Below are positions 26,341 through 35,684 of a stretch of 64,000 nucleotides of DNA, one piece after another. The DNA is from Carpediemonas membranifera (lineage: Eukaryota; Fornicata): the NCBI GenBank assembly GCA_019828565.1, contig JAHDYR010000012.1, positions 248,001 through 312,000 of the forward strand, in the 5' to 3' direction. Made by a program: the position numbers and the translations under genes. How positions within the stretch are numbered: the stretch's first letter is position 1; each line of letters begins with the position of its first letter. A model generated the notes under the pieces. That model saw nothing but the letters and a program-made list of their open reading frames with translations, was not told the origin of the DNA and did no database searches.

Positions 26341-27213
26341 TTACGCTACCCGCAGGATATAAATAATCATGAGTGCCCAGGCCACGATAATTAGGCCCCA
26401 GATGATGACCTGGAAGATCCAGCCGCGCTTCTGGTGCTTATTCGCCTTGGCCAGGTCCTTCACGGCCTTCTCCACGGTTTCCACTGTCACGTCCATGTTG
26501 TAATCGATCCGATCAAGGAGGGTGCCCTGCTCGACGACCATCACGGCCATCTCCTTCGCCATCTCGTTCAGCTCATGCATAGTCTGTGTGATGGTCATGA
26601 TGCCCTGCTTCCTGTCGTGGGCGACGGCCTTGTGGACGTCGACCATGCCCTCCTGCTCGGACAGGTCGTCCTCGTCGGGCTCAATGGAGAACCGACCCAG
26701 CCGATCGTCACGGTCCTTCAGCCGCTGTGCAAATGCGTTCTGTACGACCCTGTACAACCCAATGGTGACCTTGATCTCGCCCTCCAGCTTCGTCTGGACG
26801 TTTCGGAGAATGATCGTGTTTTCAATGGGGAAGTTCGTGCTGTAGTGGTTCTTACTGAGCCTGAGCACCTTATTGTGTGTGTCCTGCAGCCTCCGTGCGA
26901 CCCGCTTGCTCCGCTCCTCCACCGCGGCGAGGGGATCCTCATCTGTCATAGACGGCCGGCTAATGTAGTTCGACTGGGCCGATTGAAGCGCCTCGATCTC
27001 GCTGTAGTGCTGCTGAATGGAGTCTCTGATCTCCAGGACGATGTCGTGCCATTCCGGGTACTTGGAGACCATACGGGCGTCGTCGTCGCTTTCTTGGTCC
27101 CCTAGGATAGCCGGGGTCTGCGTTGTTTGTCTATAGCGCTCAAAGCGCTCATATATGTTGTTAATCATCCCGTATTGATGTCTTTTCCTTGATGTCGTTG
27201 TCTTTGCGGCCAT
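26341..27213 (-). CDS. Qa-SNARE syntaxin, syntaxin-16/Tlg2 type, 290 aa
   Basis: ATG at 27213. N-terminal helices (to ~190) are followed by the SNARE helix, with the central layer glutamine in MVVEQGTLLDRIDYNMDVTV (~245), then a single C-terminal membrane anchor (WIFQVIIWGLIIVAWALMII). The pairing of VVEQGTLLDRIDYN with a preceding ITQTMHELNEMAKEMAVM is typical of syntaxin 16/Tlg2, which acts at the trans-Golgi network/endosome. A short SRKRHQYG-like N-terminal segment may bind an SM protein. Its start codon lies inside a perfect 27-bp palindrome. Confidence 0.85.
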   Translation of the reverse strand: MAAKTTTSRKRHQYGMINNIYERFERYRQTTQTPAILGDQESDDDARMVSKYPEWHDIVLEIRDSIQQHYSEIEALQSAQSNYISRPSMTDEDPLAAVEERSKRVARRLQDTHNKVLRLSKNHYSTNFPIENTIILRNVQTKLEGEIKVTIGLYRVVQNAFAQRLKDRDDRLGRFSIEPDEDDLSEQEGMVDVHKAVAHDRKQGIMTITQTMHELNEMAKEMAVMVVEQGTLLDRIDYNMDVTVETVEKAVKDLAKANKHQKRGWIFQVIIWGLIIVAWALMIIYILRVA

Positions 27214-27234
27214 TTATGGCTACCATAAATGGCC
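27208..27234. promoter_or_regulatory. Perfect palindrome over the syntaxin start codon
   Basis: GGCCATTTATGG - CTA - CCATAAATGGCC: two perfect 12-bp arms with a 3-nt spacer. The syntaxin ATG is in the left arm on the minus strand. The CCATAAATGG core recurs in other spacers (about 8736, 15452, 39286). Function unknown: an initiator/operator site or an mRNA hairpin at the start codon. Confidence 0.6.
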
Positions 27235-27365
27235 GACATCACAGAGGTCATGCGAGAGGCCCTGGCATGCGACATAGCCCCATGCCGTCGCTTTCTCGGA
27301 CACCCCTGGTCATGACCGCTTTCATTGGCCTTACAGACTATCTGCTTGAAAACACTTTATATCAC

Positions 27366-29268
27366 TCACCTGCGACGGCGGTTGGCCATCGCGAACGCCC
27401 CAAACGCCACGAGGCCCACACCGAGCACGGCTGCACCGGCCGCTGCCACACCGACTGCCCCAGCAGCTCCGGTGCCCAGCAGGATCGGGGTGACGTTGTC
27501 CCGGACCGGGAGTGTCTTCAGCCCGCCCAGCACGGCCTCAGTGGCGGCGGTGCAGTCGTTGTCGGCGTCACCGACGAAGGACCCACCCGCCACGGCGGCC
27601 AGCTCGGGGGCGGCGGGACTGACAGTCATCACGGCGCAGCGGAGGCCGTACGACTTCGCGACCTCCATGATATCACCGAGGGAAGCGGCGTCCTCACCTT
27701 CGACGACTGCCAGAACAGCGTCGAGCCCGAGGCTGCTAACATGCCCGCTGCCGGTCTTCAGCTCGTCCGGCCGGAGTGTGGTGAGGCACACAGTGCCGTG
27801 GGCAGTCCGCAGCACAACCGCGGTCGTCCGGGATACGGCGAACTCGTCCCGGGCGAGGGTCTCGAGGCCCTTGGGGGCGACGACTGAAACATGCCACACC
27901 TCGCGGTCAGAGGCCGTCGCACGCCGTCTCACGGGCTTGAAGAGGCTGTGGACCTTCGCCAGGCTGTCCGCGGGTCCCTTTGTGAGAGGGCGGCCGACGA
28001 CGACCGAGTGCAGCGCCCTGATGGCGTCGCCGGGGAAAACGCATACCAGTGCCCGCCAGTGGGCAATCCACTCCTCCTTGGTGTAGTCCCGGGGACCGTA
28101 GTGGTGCTCGAGGAAGTTGGCCAGCGGGAAGAAGGCGGTGACGGCCTCAGGGCCCACGGTGTCACAGTTGAACGAGTCGAACAGTTTCGTGACAAAGTCG
28201 ATACCAGCGGCGGTCAAGTCGAACGTGACGTTAGGGTCGACGCCGTGAGACCGCAGCAGACGGTCGACCTTGTCATTGGGCGGCATCTTGAGCTGCTTGC
28301 GGCCGTGGATGAAGAGGCTACGGACGCCGATGTAGCTGTCCTTCATGCCCAGGTCCACCCCGAACCCGCAGGAGTCGAGGGTCCGCCACACCGAGTCGAC
28401 CTGGTTCTTCTTCAGCAGGAGCAGGTTTAGCGTCTGGAAGCCGGCGACAGTCATCTTGCCCTGGTGCTCGCCCTCGGCCACGACGCCCTCGGGACATACC
28501 TGGGAGACGACGGTCTTGATGCCCTGGAGGTCGTCCTCGTTGAGCGGCTCTCTCGTGATCACTGTCTGGAAGTGGACGAGCTCAGGGTCCGACCAGTAGC
28601 CGTCGTGGTCCGCGTCAAAGGCCGTGAAGACCCAGCTCAGCACCCGCTTGAGCTCGGGGGTGAGGGACTCGTCCTCGGCGTTGAACAGGGGGCCGAGTGG
28701 CAGGGCAGCCATCCTCACGGCGCAGTATAAGGTCTCCGTGATCCTCTGGTGTGAGACGGCGGACGCCTCGATGCACTGCTCGATCTCGGGATACGACTGC
28801 AGCAGCTGCATCATCGTCTCGGTAACCTGTTCGTGCTGCTCGGGCGTGGCGATGAGGTCGGACTTGGAGCAGACGACGCACACGGGGAGCTTCGGGAACG
28901 TCGCGATGATGCGAGAGAGGCGGTCCTTGACGCCCTCGATGCTCTCCATGAGTTCGGGGGCAGAAGCCATGAAGATGAGGCCGTCGGATGAGGCGAGCAG
29001 TCCGTGCAACTCCGTGCCGTTCATCTCGGCGTTGGTGTCGATTAGATCGAGACGGAGGCCGGGGATGAGCTCGAGGCCCATGTGATCGAGGGGCAAGTGC
29101 AACGCAGGGGCTCTGGACGGCGCCTTATCGAGCATATCAGGGTCATCAGTGATCTGTGTGAGAAACGGGGCAAAAGAGGAGTAAACGCACTGTTGAGAGT
29201 ACAAAGCATGTCTTTCCGCATCCCGGGGAGCCGATCACGGGTATTTTAATCGTCCTATCGCTCTCCAT
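27366..29268 (-). CDS. Miro (mitochondrial Rho) GTPase, 621 aa
   Basis: The first exon (29191-29268) supplies MESDRTIKIPVIGSPGCGKT, with P-loop GSPGCGKT, and joins the rest over a 37-nt intron (29154-29190, GTGCGT...CACAG) in phase 0. Exon 2 has LRLDLIDTNAE (G3-like), VVCSKSD (G4), an EF-hand loop DADHDGYWSDPE (~230), the EF/ELM linker (LNEDDLQGIKTVVSQVCPEG, KKNQVDSVWRTLDSCGFG), a degenerate C-terminal GTPase domain lacking a P-loop, and a tail anchor (VAAAGAAVLGVGLVAFGAFA-MANRRRR). Miro links mitochondria to motors and ER. Presence implies a mitochondrion or related organelle. Confidence 0.85.
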
Positions 29269-29682
29269 CGTTCGTTGCTTCAGTGTACCGTCAAAGTCGG
29301 TCCGCGGGGACTCGAGTCGCAGCAGGGGGCCATGCGGACGACACCACTGGTCAGTTCAGCAGGGGAAAGCCGCATAGTGCTCGGCTGACCCGGGTCGTGA
29401 GATCAATCCGGATGGGACATGAGTGGGCCAGTGAGTGTGTCCGATGGGGCCATGCTTCAAGTACCTCGCCGCCCCGACATCCCGGGGCAGAGCACACTGA
29501 CCGTCATCGCCCCAGAGATAGCACCAGCTTGTGTTCCATGGACGTGATGACAGTGGCCGGCTTGGTCAAGTGGCATTAATGAGTCCCCTTTCGTCGTGCC
29601 CCAGCCAGACATCATCATAATAATAATATAATACCACAACAAGGGCTAGACAGCGCCTTTAATCTAATAACCTACCTACATC
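29269..29682. other. 414-bp gene-free, GC-rich stretch
   Basis: No plausible protein frame. Many short complementary GC-rich blocks (29290-29580), followed by ATAATAATATAATACC. It could include a structured RNA; I could not match SRP RNA, RNase P or a tRNA by eye. Confidence 0.35.
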
Positions 29683-31227
29683 CTATGAAATAAACTGCAC
29701 TATCCTATCCGGCATGCACGCCGCGATGCTGGGGTCCACGGTGCTCATCCCCACAAGCACCAGTAGGTCCTCCATGGGCAGGTCGACCCGACGCCCGGAG
29801 TCTGATCTGGTCACTAGGGACGTCAGGGTGTCCCAGGATAGGGTGCGGCGGGTCGACCGGCGGGACATGCGGAGGAAGCGACTCACCTTGTCAATGCGGA
29901 TGACATGACCCAGCAGCCAGTGGTCAACGAATATTGAGTAGAATCTAGAGGCGTTGGGCTTAGACAGAGGCCCGAGGCGGGTGAACAAGGTTGTTACAAA
30001 CCGAGAAGCGTCCTGCTGCCGGAGCTGTGTCAGGAAGTTTGCACGGTGCTGAGCGATAAATTGGCCCAACTTCGCCTGTGCTGCAGGGGTCTGCGGCTGG
30101 TTCCTGAGCTCGCTGGCCTGCTTGAACATGATGGCGTAGTCCGGCCCCTGCAGCCGCGGCGTCGAGATGTCGACCCTGACCCTCCTGTCGCCCGCCTGGT
30201 CGTCGGGCAGGAACCGGATTATTGCGGTCGGGTTCGGGTCGAGGTAGACCCACGGGTCGATGAAGGACGGCATGGCGGCGTCCTGGGAGGTCACCCCGAC
30301 GATGGCCATGCCGGGCAGGGCCATGATGGTCTCGCTCGCCTCCACGGGGCCGACTATGGCGGGGGCCGCGGCCTCTGGGATGAACAAACGGAGCAGCCCC
30401 ATCATCTCGAGCTCGAAGCGGATAAGGTGCGGCGGGACGACAATGCGGGCCCTGCAGCCGCACTGGACGAAAGCAGTAACGGCCAGAGTCATCGATGTCG
30501 GTGGTAGACTCCTCATCTGCGCCACTAGGTGCGGGAGGGGTGGGTTGGCCGACGACAAACTGTCGATGGCCATGAGGAGGTCCATGTGCCGCGTGTGGTA
30601 TTGCGCCTCGAGGTCTTCCTTCTCTAAGCCGTTCTCCTGGGATACGGCGCTGCTCCACCAGTCGGCGAGGGAGATGTGCAGCGCCTCGAGTGGCTTTGCG
30701 ACGGTCATGACCCTCGGCCGGCAGAAGTCAGGGAACACAGTCGCCACGGCGTGTGGGCCGCGGCCATCACTCCACTGAATGCCGAAGATGAATACAGAGC
30801 GTACAGGGTGACGACCGGTCGGGCCCGAGAGGACGACGGGGTCGAGGAGGCGGCGGACCTGGAAGAAGAGGCCGTGCCCGTTCCTGGGTACCCCGCACAG
30901 CGTTACTGGCGGTGGGAGGGGCGTGGTGCTCGCAGGATTGCTGCTGTCAGTCGCATGGCCTCCAAGGAGTGTCGCGACAGCCAGATTCCTGGCATCTCGC
31001 GCCGAAAGAGGCGTCATCTCATTCTCAATCGCCTGGTGGATCACAAACCCGTGAATATCGCTCCAAGCTGTGATAGTATGGTACAAGACGGTGCAGCTGA
31101 GCGATGGTTGTGTGAAACGCCGAAGAAGACCCTCATACGCTGCAGCATTGAAGCTTTCGGCACGAGAACGGCCTCCTGCCGACTCACCGATCTGTTGACG
31201 TCGAAATAGGTTCATCACAGCGTCCAT
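29683..31227 (-). CDS. Hypothetical protein, 514 aa
   Basis: A single long exon with ATG at 31227 (MDAVMNLFRRQQIGESAG). No signal peptide, membrane segment or known motif. Composition is that of a globular protein with several hydrophobic strands (VRSVFIFGIQWSDG, LAVTAFVQCGCRARIVVPPH) and a basic C-terminal part (RFLRMSRRSTRRTLSWDT). Codon choice matches neighbours and the antisense frames are shorter, which supports coding. Function unknown. Confidence 0.65.
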   Translation of the reverse strand: MDAVMNLFRRQQIGESAGGRSRAESFNAAAYEGLLRRFTQPSLSCTVLYHTITAWSDIHGFVIHQAIENEMTPLSARDARNLAVATLLGGHATDSSNPASTTPLPPPVTLCGVPRNGHGLFFQVRRLLDPVVLSGPTGRHPVRSVFIFGIQWSDGRGPHAVATVFPDFCRPRVMTVAKPLEALHISLADWWSSAVSQENGLEKEDLEAQYHTRHMDLLMAIDSLSSANPPLPHLVAQMRSLPPTSMTLAVTAFVQCGCRARIVVPPHLIRFELEMMGLLRLFIPEAAAPAIVGPVEASETIMALPGMAIVGVTSQDAAMPSFIDPWVYLDPNPTAIIRFLPDDQAGDRRVRVDISTPRLQGPDYAIMFKQASELRNQPQTPAAQAKLGQFIAQHRANFLTQLRQQDASRFVTTLFTRLGPLSKPNASRFYSIFVDHWLLGHVIRIDKVSRFLRMSRRSTRRTLSWDTLTSLVTRSDSGRRVDLPMEDLLVLVGMSTVDPSIAACMPDRIVQFIS

Positions 31228-31367
31228 AGCAGTGTAGCGATGATGAACAGGGGATCGGCGTCTTCGAAGCTCCTATACGTATTTTACAAAGCCCAACCAA
31301 CAAGAAGTCGCACGACCGTCTTCACAACACCGATACATGCGCTACTATGTCCATTTACATCATGTAT

Positions 31368-31982
31368 CTACACGGACTCGGTCAGGGTGACGCCCTTCTC
31401 CGCCAGCTTGGCCTGCATCTCGCCCCAGCTGTCGGCCCCCACGGGACGGGTGCAGTCCGTGAAGAGCGTCGCATTGAAGCCGGCGTCGACAGCGTCGAGG
31501 GCAGTGAATCCAACGCAATAGTCGGCGGCGAGACCGACGATGTGAACGTGGGTGATGCCATTGGCACGGAGGATCTTCTCGAGATCAGTCTTCGTCTGCT
31601 TGTCGTTGTCCATGAAGCCGCTGTACGAGTCAACAGCCGTATCCGTGCCCTTTCTGACGACAACATCAGTGTTCTTCGTCTTCAGGTCCGCGTAGAACTC
31701 GGCGCCCTCGGATCCTTGGACGCAATGGTCTGGCCAAGCGACGCCAGGCAGACCAGTGGGGCTGGTGATCGTGCTCATCACCTCAGCACCCTCGTTGTTG
31801 CTGGCAAACGAGCTGTGGTCCGCGGGATGCCAGTCTTGGGTGAGCACGATGAGGGCGTAGCGGCCGTTCTCGCGAAGAGCATTGATCGGGTCAATGATCG
31901 AACGGGAATCGCCAACAGCGAGGTTCCCGCCTTCCATGAAGTCATTCTGGACATCTACAATGATAAGGGCGGTCTTGGGCAT
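31368..31982 (-). CDS. Nicotinamidase, 204 aa
   Basis: An isochorismatase-fold hydrolase converting nicotinamide to nicotinate in NAD salvage. It starts MPKTALIIVDVQNDFMEGG, with catalytic Asp11. TQDWHPADHSSF holds the metal ligands (Asp-x-His...His). Catalytic Lys lies in VVVRKGTDTAVDSYSGF, and catalytic Cys in HIVGLAADYCVGFTALDA. Length and motif order match PncA/Pnc1. All key residues are present. Single exon. Confidence 0.92.
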   Translation of the reverse strand: MPKTALIIVDVQNDFMEGGNLAVGDSRSIIDPINALRENGRYALIVLTQDWHPADHSSFASNNEGAEVMSTITSPTGLPGVAWPDHCVQGSEGAEFYADLKTKNTDVVVRKGTDTAVDSYSGFMDNDKQTKTDLEKILRANGITHVHIVGLAADYCVGFTALDAVDAGFNATLFTDCTRPVGADSWGEMQAKLAEKGVTLTESV

Positions 31983-32141
31983 GATTTTTTAGTTTTTGGT
32001 CGTTTTGTCGTGATTTGAAGTATCATAGAGTGCACAGTGCAAGCAGTAAAGTAGGACTCTTGTTGTATCGAGACCTCGTGGTTGTTTATAGCAGTTTAGC
32101 CGCCGCGTCGTGGCAGCGATGCCCTTCCATCTCGGAACGTC

Positions 32142-33764
32142 TCAAGCAGTAGCGTCGACTTTGATGCAGCTGAGTGCCTCGATCTGCCTGGTCCTCCCCT
32201 CCACGCTCTTCACCCGCACGTGCTTCGCGTCCGGGGACGACATGTTGACCTTGATCCACTGCCCTGCCTTTGTCTGGCAGAACAGGGCCGGGGTTCCGTG
32301 CGGCAGGACTCGGGCAACAGCGACAATGTCGAACCGCACCATCCTCGTGCGAACAGTCCTCGCCTGGCCCTCCTGGCCCACGATCTCGAGGGTGATGGAG
32401 GTCTTGCCTGAGTAGCCAACAACGAGGAGCTCGTACGTGCAGTAGATCCGACACACGGGCGACTTGAATTGCAGCGCCGTGGGCACACGACACCCCTGAT
32501 TCGGTAGGAACCCAGGGAGCAGGCCAGCAGAGATAATGACTGGCTCTACCGGCCCCATCGCCAGAAGCCGCCGTCCGCTGAGGAAGAGGGTGGTCGAGCC
32601 CCCAGGGAGGACCCGGTCGACCCTGTGCTCGAGGTTGTTGAACACCGCGCCCTGCTCGGTACCCATCATAAAGCCGCCGTTCGGCCCCGCGATCATCTGC
32701 CGGTTGCCCATCGACACCACCATCGTGTGACAGCCCGCCATGATGCTGTCCGGGATGAATCCGTCGGGCAGGGGGACGGGGTAGATCGTGTCGAAGTGGG
32801 GGTCCGTCATGGGCCCGACTGTGTACTGGCTCAGCCACCCCGCACTGGCCATACCCGCAGGAGTCAGGAGGAGCATGCCGTCATAGAGGTACGCCGTCGT
32901 CAGCAGCTCGTGCTTGTGCCAGGGCGGGAGCTTTGCCTCATACTGGGCGATCTTAGGGCAGTGCTCGAACCCCAGGCGGGCCGGCGCAGTCATGGGCGAC
33001 TCGTCGTCCGCGGCGTTGAAGTGGATCACACGCTCGCCCCGCCGCTCGAGCCCGAACACCCCGCGGGGCGTGTTGAGGAGTATTGTGCGGTCCCCCATGC
33101 CGAAGACCGCCGAAGCGGGCGGGGCGGGGACTCTGGCGAAGACGTTGATGCCTGCTGCTGGGACCAGCTCGAACAGACGGCCAGCGTATAGTCGATGGGC
33201 GTGGCTGCGGCGGTACTCGAAGCCAACCGCCTTGCCGTCTTTCAGTGCAATCTGATGTGCGAAGAAGGTCTTCTTGCAGAGGAACCAGAGACATTTGTCG
33301 GCCTGACTGTAGTCTAGCTTGTTCTTCTTCGCCTGCCGCTCCGTTCTTCCCAGGTCGGGGTCTGCGCCACATGCCATGAAGGCCGCCCACAGCGTGCCCT
33401 GGAGCAGGGTGTGCATGGCTACCGGGAGCTCCTGCCCTTCCGCCAGCTCGACGTTCATGGACAGCGGGGGGCCGTCTGTGAGGATCGAGCGGGCGCGGTC
33501 GAGGAGGACTTGCGCTTCGCCATTGAGAGGAGGCAAGTTGTCGAGCAGGGAAATGAGGGATTCCAGCTGATTATCATCTGCGGGTGTTTCATTGCTCTCA
33601 GGATCCTCGATCGAGGGAATATTCTCGTGGAAGTGGCGCGAGTAGGCGTGTTTAAGCAGAGAAGGAATGTCTCCGGGTACCTTGAGTGTTGTAACCATTG
33701 AAATCAGATGAGCTTCAAAGAGAGCATCTCTCCCATCATTTGGTGTCGAGCTATTGTGGCTCAT
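32142..33764 (-). CDS. Hypothetical protein, possibly beta-propeller-like, 540 aa
   Basis: ATG at 33764 (MSHNSSTPNDGRDALFEAHL). The first ~160 residues are helical. The remainder has repeated short strand-turn blocks (FGMGDRTILLNTPRGVFGLE, MVVSMGNRQMIAGPNGGFMM, LFLSGRRLLAMGPVEPV, ELLVVGYSGKTSITLEIV), reminiscent of RCC1 or other beta-propellers but without a clean repeat signature. No membrane segment. Its 5' flank ends at the tail of element B, about 150 bp away. Confidence 0.65.
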   Translation of the reverse strand: MSHNSSTPNDGRDALFEAHLISMVTTLKVPGDIPSLLKHAYSRHFHENIPSIEDPESNETPADDNQLESLISLLDNLPPLNGEAQVLLDRARSILTDGPPLSMNVELAEGQELPVAMHTLLQGTLWAAFMACGADPDLGRTERQAKKNKLDYSQADKCLWFLCKKTFFAHQIALKDGKAVGFEYRRSHAHRLYAGRLFELVPAAGINVFARVPAPPASAVFGMGDRTILLNTPRGVFGLERRGERVIHFNAADDESPMTAPARLGFEHCPKIAQYEAKLPPWHKHELLTTAYLYDGMLLLTPAGMASAGWLSQYTVGPMTDPHFDTIYPVPLPDGFIPDSIMAGCHTMVVSMGNRQMIAGPNGGFMMGTEQGAVFNNLEHRVDRVLPGGSTTLFLSGRRLLAMGPVEPVIISAGLLPGFLPNQGCRVPTALQFKSPVCRIYCTYELLVVGYSGKTSITLEIVGQEGQARTVRTRMVRFDIVAVARVLPHGTPALFCQTKAGQWIKVNMSSPDAKHVRVKSVEGRTRQIEALSCIKVDATA

Positions 33765-33916
33765 CGATCATCAAGTCGTCGGTCAGTCGAGCAGTCGGCT
33801 GACCAGATACGACAAGCGCACCATGACCATGGAACGGGCATGTTGGCCGGAGAAGCCGTAGCTGCGCCTGTAGCCCCCATGCCCACCGGACGACCGCAGC
33901 GCAGTTTTGCACCATT

Positions 33917-34211
33917 GAATTGTGGTATTTAGAGGTTTTATGTGGAGGATTCATGTAAAGGTGACTTAAGCTGTCGACCCCCCTGGGATGAACTCCAGAG
34001 GACTGAACAGGTTCAGTCTGACGGCCCACCTGTCGTACACCAGAAGGGTAGCGGACATGAGGGCGTCGGCGATGGTAAGAGCGACGGTTCTGGGCGGGAT
34101 CTTGGTTCTCGCTCCAGCAGAAACTAGGAATGCGGCAGCTTTGGACGCGCACATTGGGATGTTGGAGCCATCCGGCCGCGGATTGATCACAGTTGGTTTG
34201 ACGCGGAAGTG
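33917..34211 (-). repeat. Long tail of element B with fragment of an unknown gene
   Basis: The minus strand keeps about 80 codons open next to the repeat (…KIPPRTVALTIADALMSATL, then LVYDRWAVRLNLFSPLEFIP, then GGSTA and stop). The solo unit at 44592 starts within DRWAVRLNLF, and copy A only at PLEFIPGG. The fragment may be the end of a transposase or other element protein, but no family is recognised. The plus strand is open too, so coding strand is uncertain. Confidence 0.5.
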
Positions 34212-34244
34212 TTTAGACTCAACAATTCTAATCCTGCGCGGCAC
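34212..34244 (+). repeat. 33-bp direct repeat, left copy of element B
   Basis: Begins TTTAGACTCAACAATTCTAA and ends CTGCGCGGCAC. Same orientation as 35685-35717. It is the inverse of the copies at 1933 and 44559. Confidence 0.9.
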
Positions 34245-34264
34245 ACTACCTCCACTCACCCACT

Positions 34265-34426
34265 TCAGCCCTCGTCTGTACCATCGGGCTTTCGTGCTTT
34301 CAGTCGTCGGTCGGCACGAAAAGATGCGTCGTCCATCGTCTGTGTAGAACGCTGCTGTCTTCTTTCGCGTCTGTGCTCGTCTGTTACGCGCTCATCTGTC
34401 GTCCATTGCCGGCGTCTGAAGCTCAT
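34265..34426 (-). CDS. Small charged ORF inside element B (53 aa)
   Basis: Counterpart of the frame at 1751-1912 in copy A, starting MSFRRRQWTTDERVTDEHRR. One replacement is visible against A (Gln for Pro). Its coding status is as uncertain as in A. Confidence 0.2.
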   Translation of the reverse strand: MSFRRRQWTTDERVTDEHRRERRQQRSTQTMDDASFRADRRLKARKPDGTDEG

Positions 34427-34660
34427 GTCGTCGTCGTCTTCGTCATCTTCGTCTGTTGTGAGAGACACTAGTGGTGGAAAGCGGTTGTAACTAGTAGTAA
34501 AGACGCTTTGTGCTGTATGATGCTGGTTTCTTGTGTTTTGAGGGATGCTGATGAACCCTGAAAAGAAATGATCGATGCAGGCAGCTCAATAGACTCCGCC
34601 TTCCAAGATATACACGGTGAAGGCTTCCGTTAACAAGGCCATTGGCGAGATTAACGTAAC

Positions 34661-35574
34661 GTGACGGTTTGGGTGGGTCGCGAGAAATACCGTGGCGGTC
34701 GGGTGGCTGACCGGCCCACGTACAAAAAGGGTAGCAATAACAAGCGGGCTCGGCTCGGTCAGGATGACGCCGAGGCTACTCCTGCCCCGGACATTCAAGC
34801 TCTCATGGGCTTCGACCCTGGTGCTCGGTCGCTGGGCGGCTACACGATCCGCCGCCCAGACGGGCAGAGTGTATCTGGCGTACTCGCTAAGTGTGGCTAC
34901 ACTGCCACCCCCTCTTTCCGCGTGAATATGAGCGCAGCATCGTTCAAAACGACAAGACTAGAGGCTCTCAAACAGTCGATTAGGTTTGTCCATGAGAAGA
35001 AGAACATCGTTCAGATCATCAACGAGGGGATGAGAAAGTGTTTCCGCCGTGCGACTTTTGCCAATCACCGTCTGCGCCAGAAGCACTTCGCTCGGGCTGG
35101 ACGTCAACTCCTGGATGATCTCGGCGGGCGCCCCCGGAGCCCATTCACCTCGAAGTCGCGTATGGGGCTGCACTGTTCGGTTCCGCCGGCACTCCCTCCT
35201 GTGCTCCGTACCGCAACTTTGCTCGAGCACTTCCTGGCATAATGCTCCGGCACAACGTCGTCGTGAGTGTCAACATGGTCTCCGAATTCCGCACTTCCAT
35301 CGTATGCCCATACTGCAAAGCACACTTCAGACGTGTGGTGCACACACACCGCACCATGCTCTGCCAGAATCCCGCGTGCGAGGGAGCTCCATGGCGCGTT
35401 GAACGGCTACGTCGGCATCCCGAGCAGAGTGACATACTTCTCAATCTCTCTCACCGAGATAAGAGCGCCAGCGAGAACATCCTTTGGTGCACCTTCGATG
35501 CAACTTCAGATCAGATAGAGCAATCTCCTTTCCACTACGACTCCCAGAGAGGTGCTCTTCCTCGCTATCATTAA
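34661..35574 (+). pseudogene. Frameshifted Fanzor/TnpB-like nuclease (copy B)
   Basis: Close copy of the gene at 600-1478. The C-run at 35131-35135 has five C where copy A has six, moving the frame just before the segment that leads to the Fanzor-type glutamate and zinc ribbon. The frame with SEFRTS, CPYC, CQNPAC and HRDKSASENI resumes at ~35242. Near the start, CTCGG is duplicated (34749-34758) relative to A, so the upstream frames also differ. The listed start is a GTG; the first in-frame ATG is just before RuvC-I (GFDPGARSLGG). Unless the C-run is a sequencing error, only truncated products can be made. Confidence 0.75.
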
Positions 35575-35612
35575 CTTGCTAAGTTGAGCAAGCACGCGCT
35601 GCAGCGCGCGTG
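35575..35612 (+). other. Tandem hairpins after the copy B stop codon
   Basis: CTTGCT/AGCAAG stem (35575-35592), then CACGCGC/GCGCGTG stem with a TGCAGC loop (35593-35612). Both stems equal those of copy A. Sequence is kept although the protein frame is broken, as expected if the RNA works in trans, but the copies are too recent to weigh this. Confidence 0.45.
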
Positions 35613-35684
35613 ATATGCAGCGCACGATTGATGGAGTATGATGAACCACACTGCGATCCTGATGCTGCTTGGATCACTGTGTGT

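Noticed and set aside
34209..34490. Poly-Ser open frame upstream of the copy B nuclease as its N-terminal exon
   Set aside because: It starts in the repeat without a good ATG, contains a Ser homopolymer from GAC-repeat antisense, and shows no WED/REC resemblance; cDNA would be needed to revive the idea.
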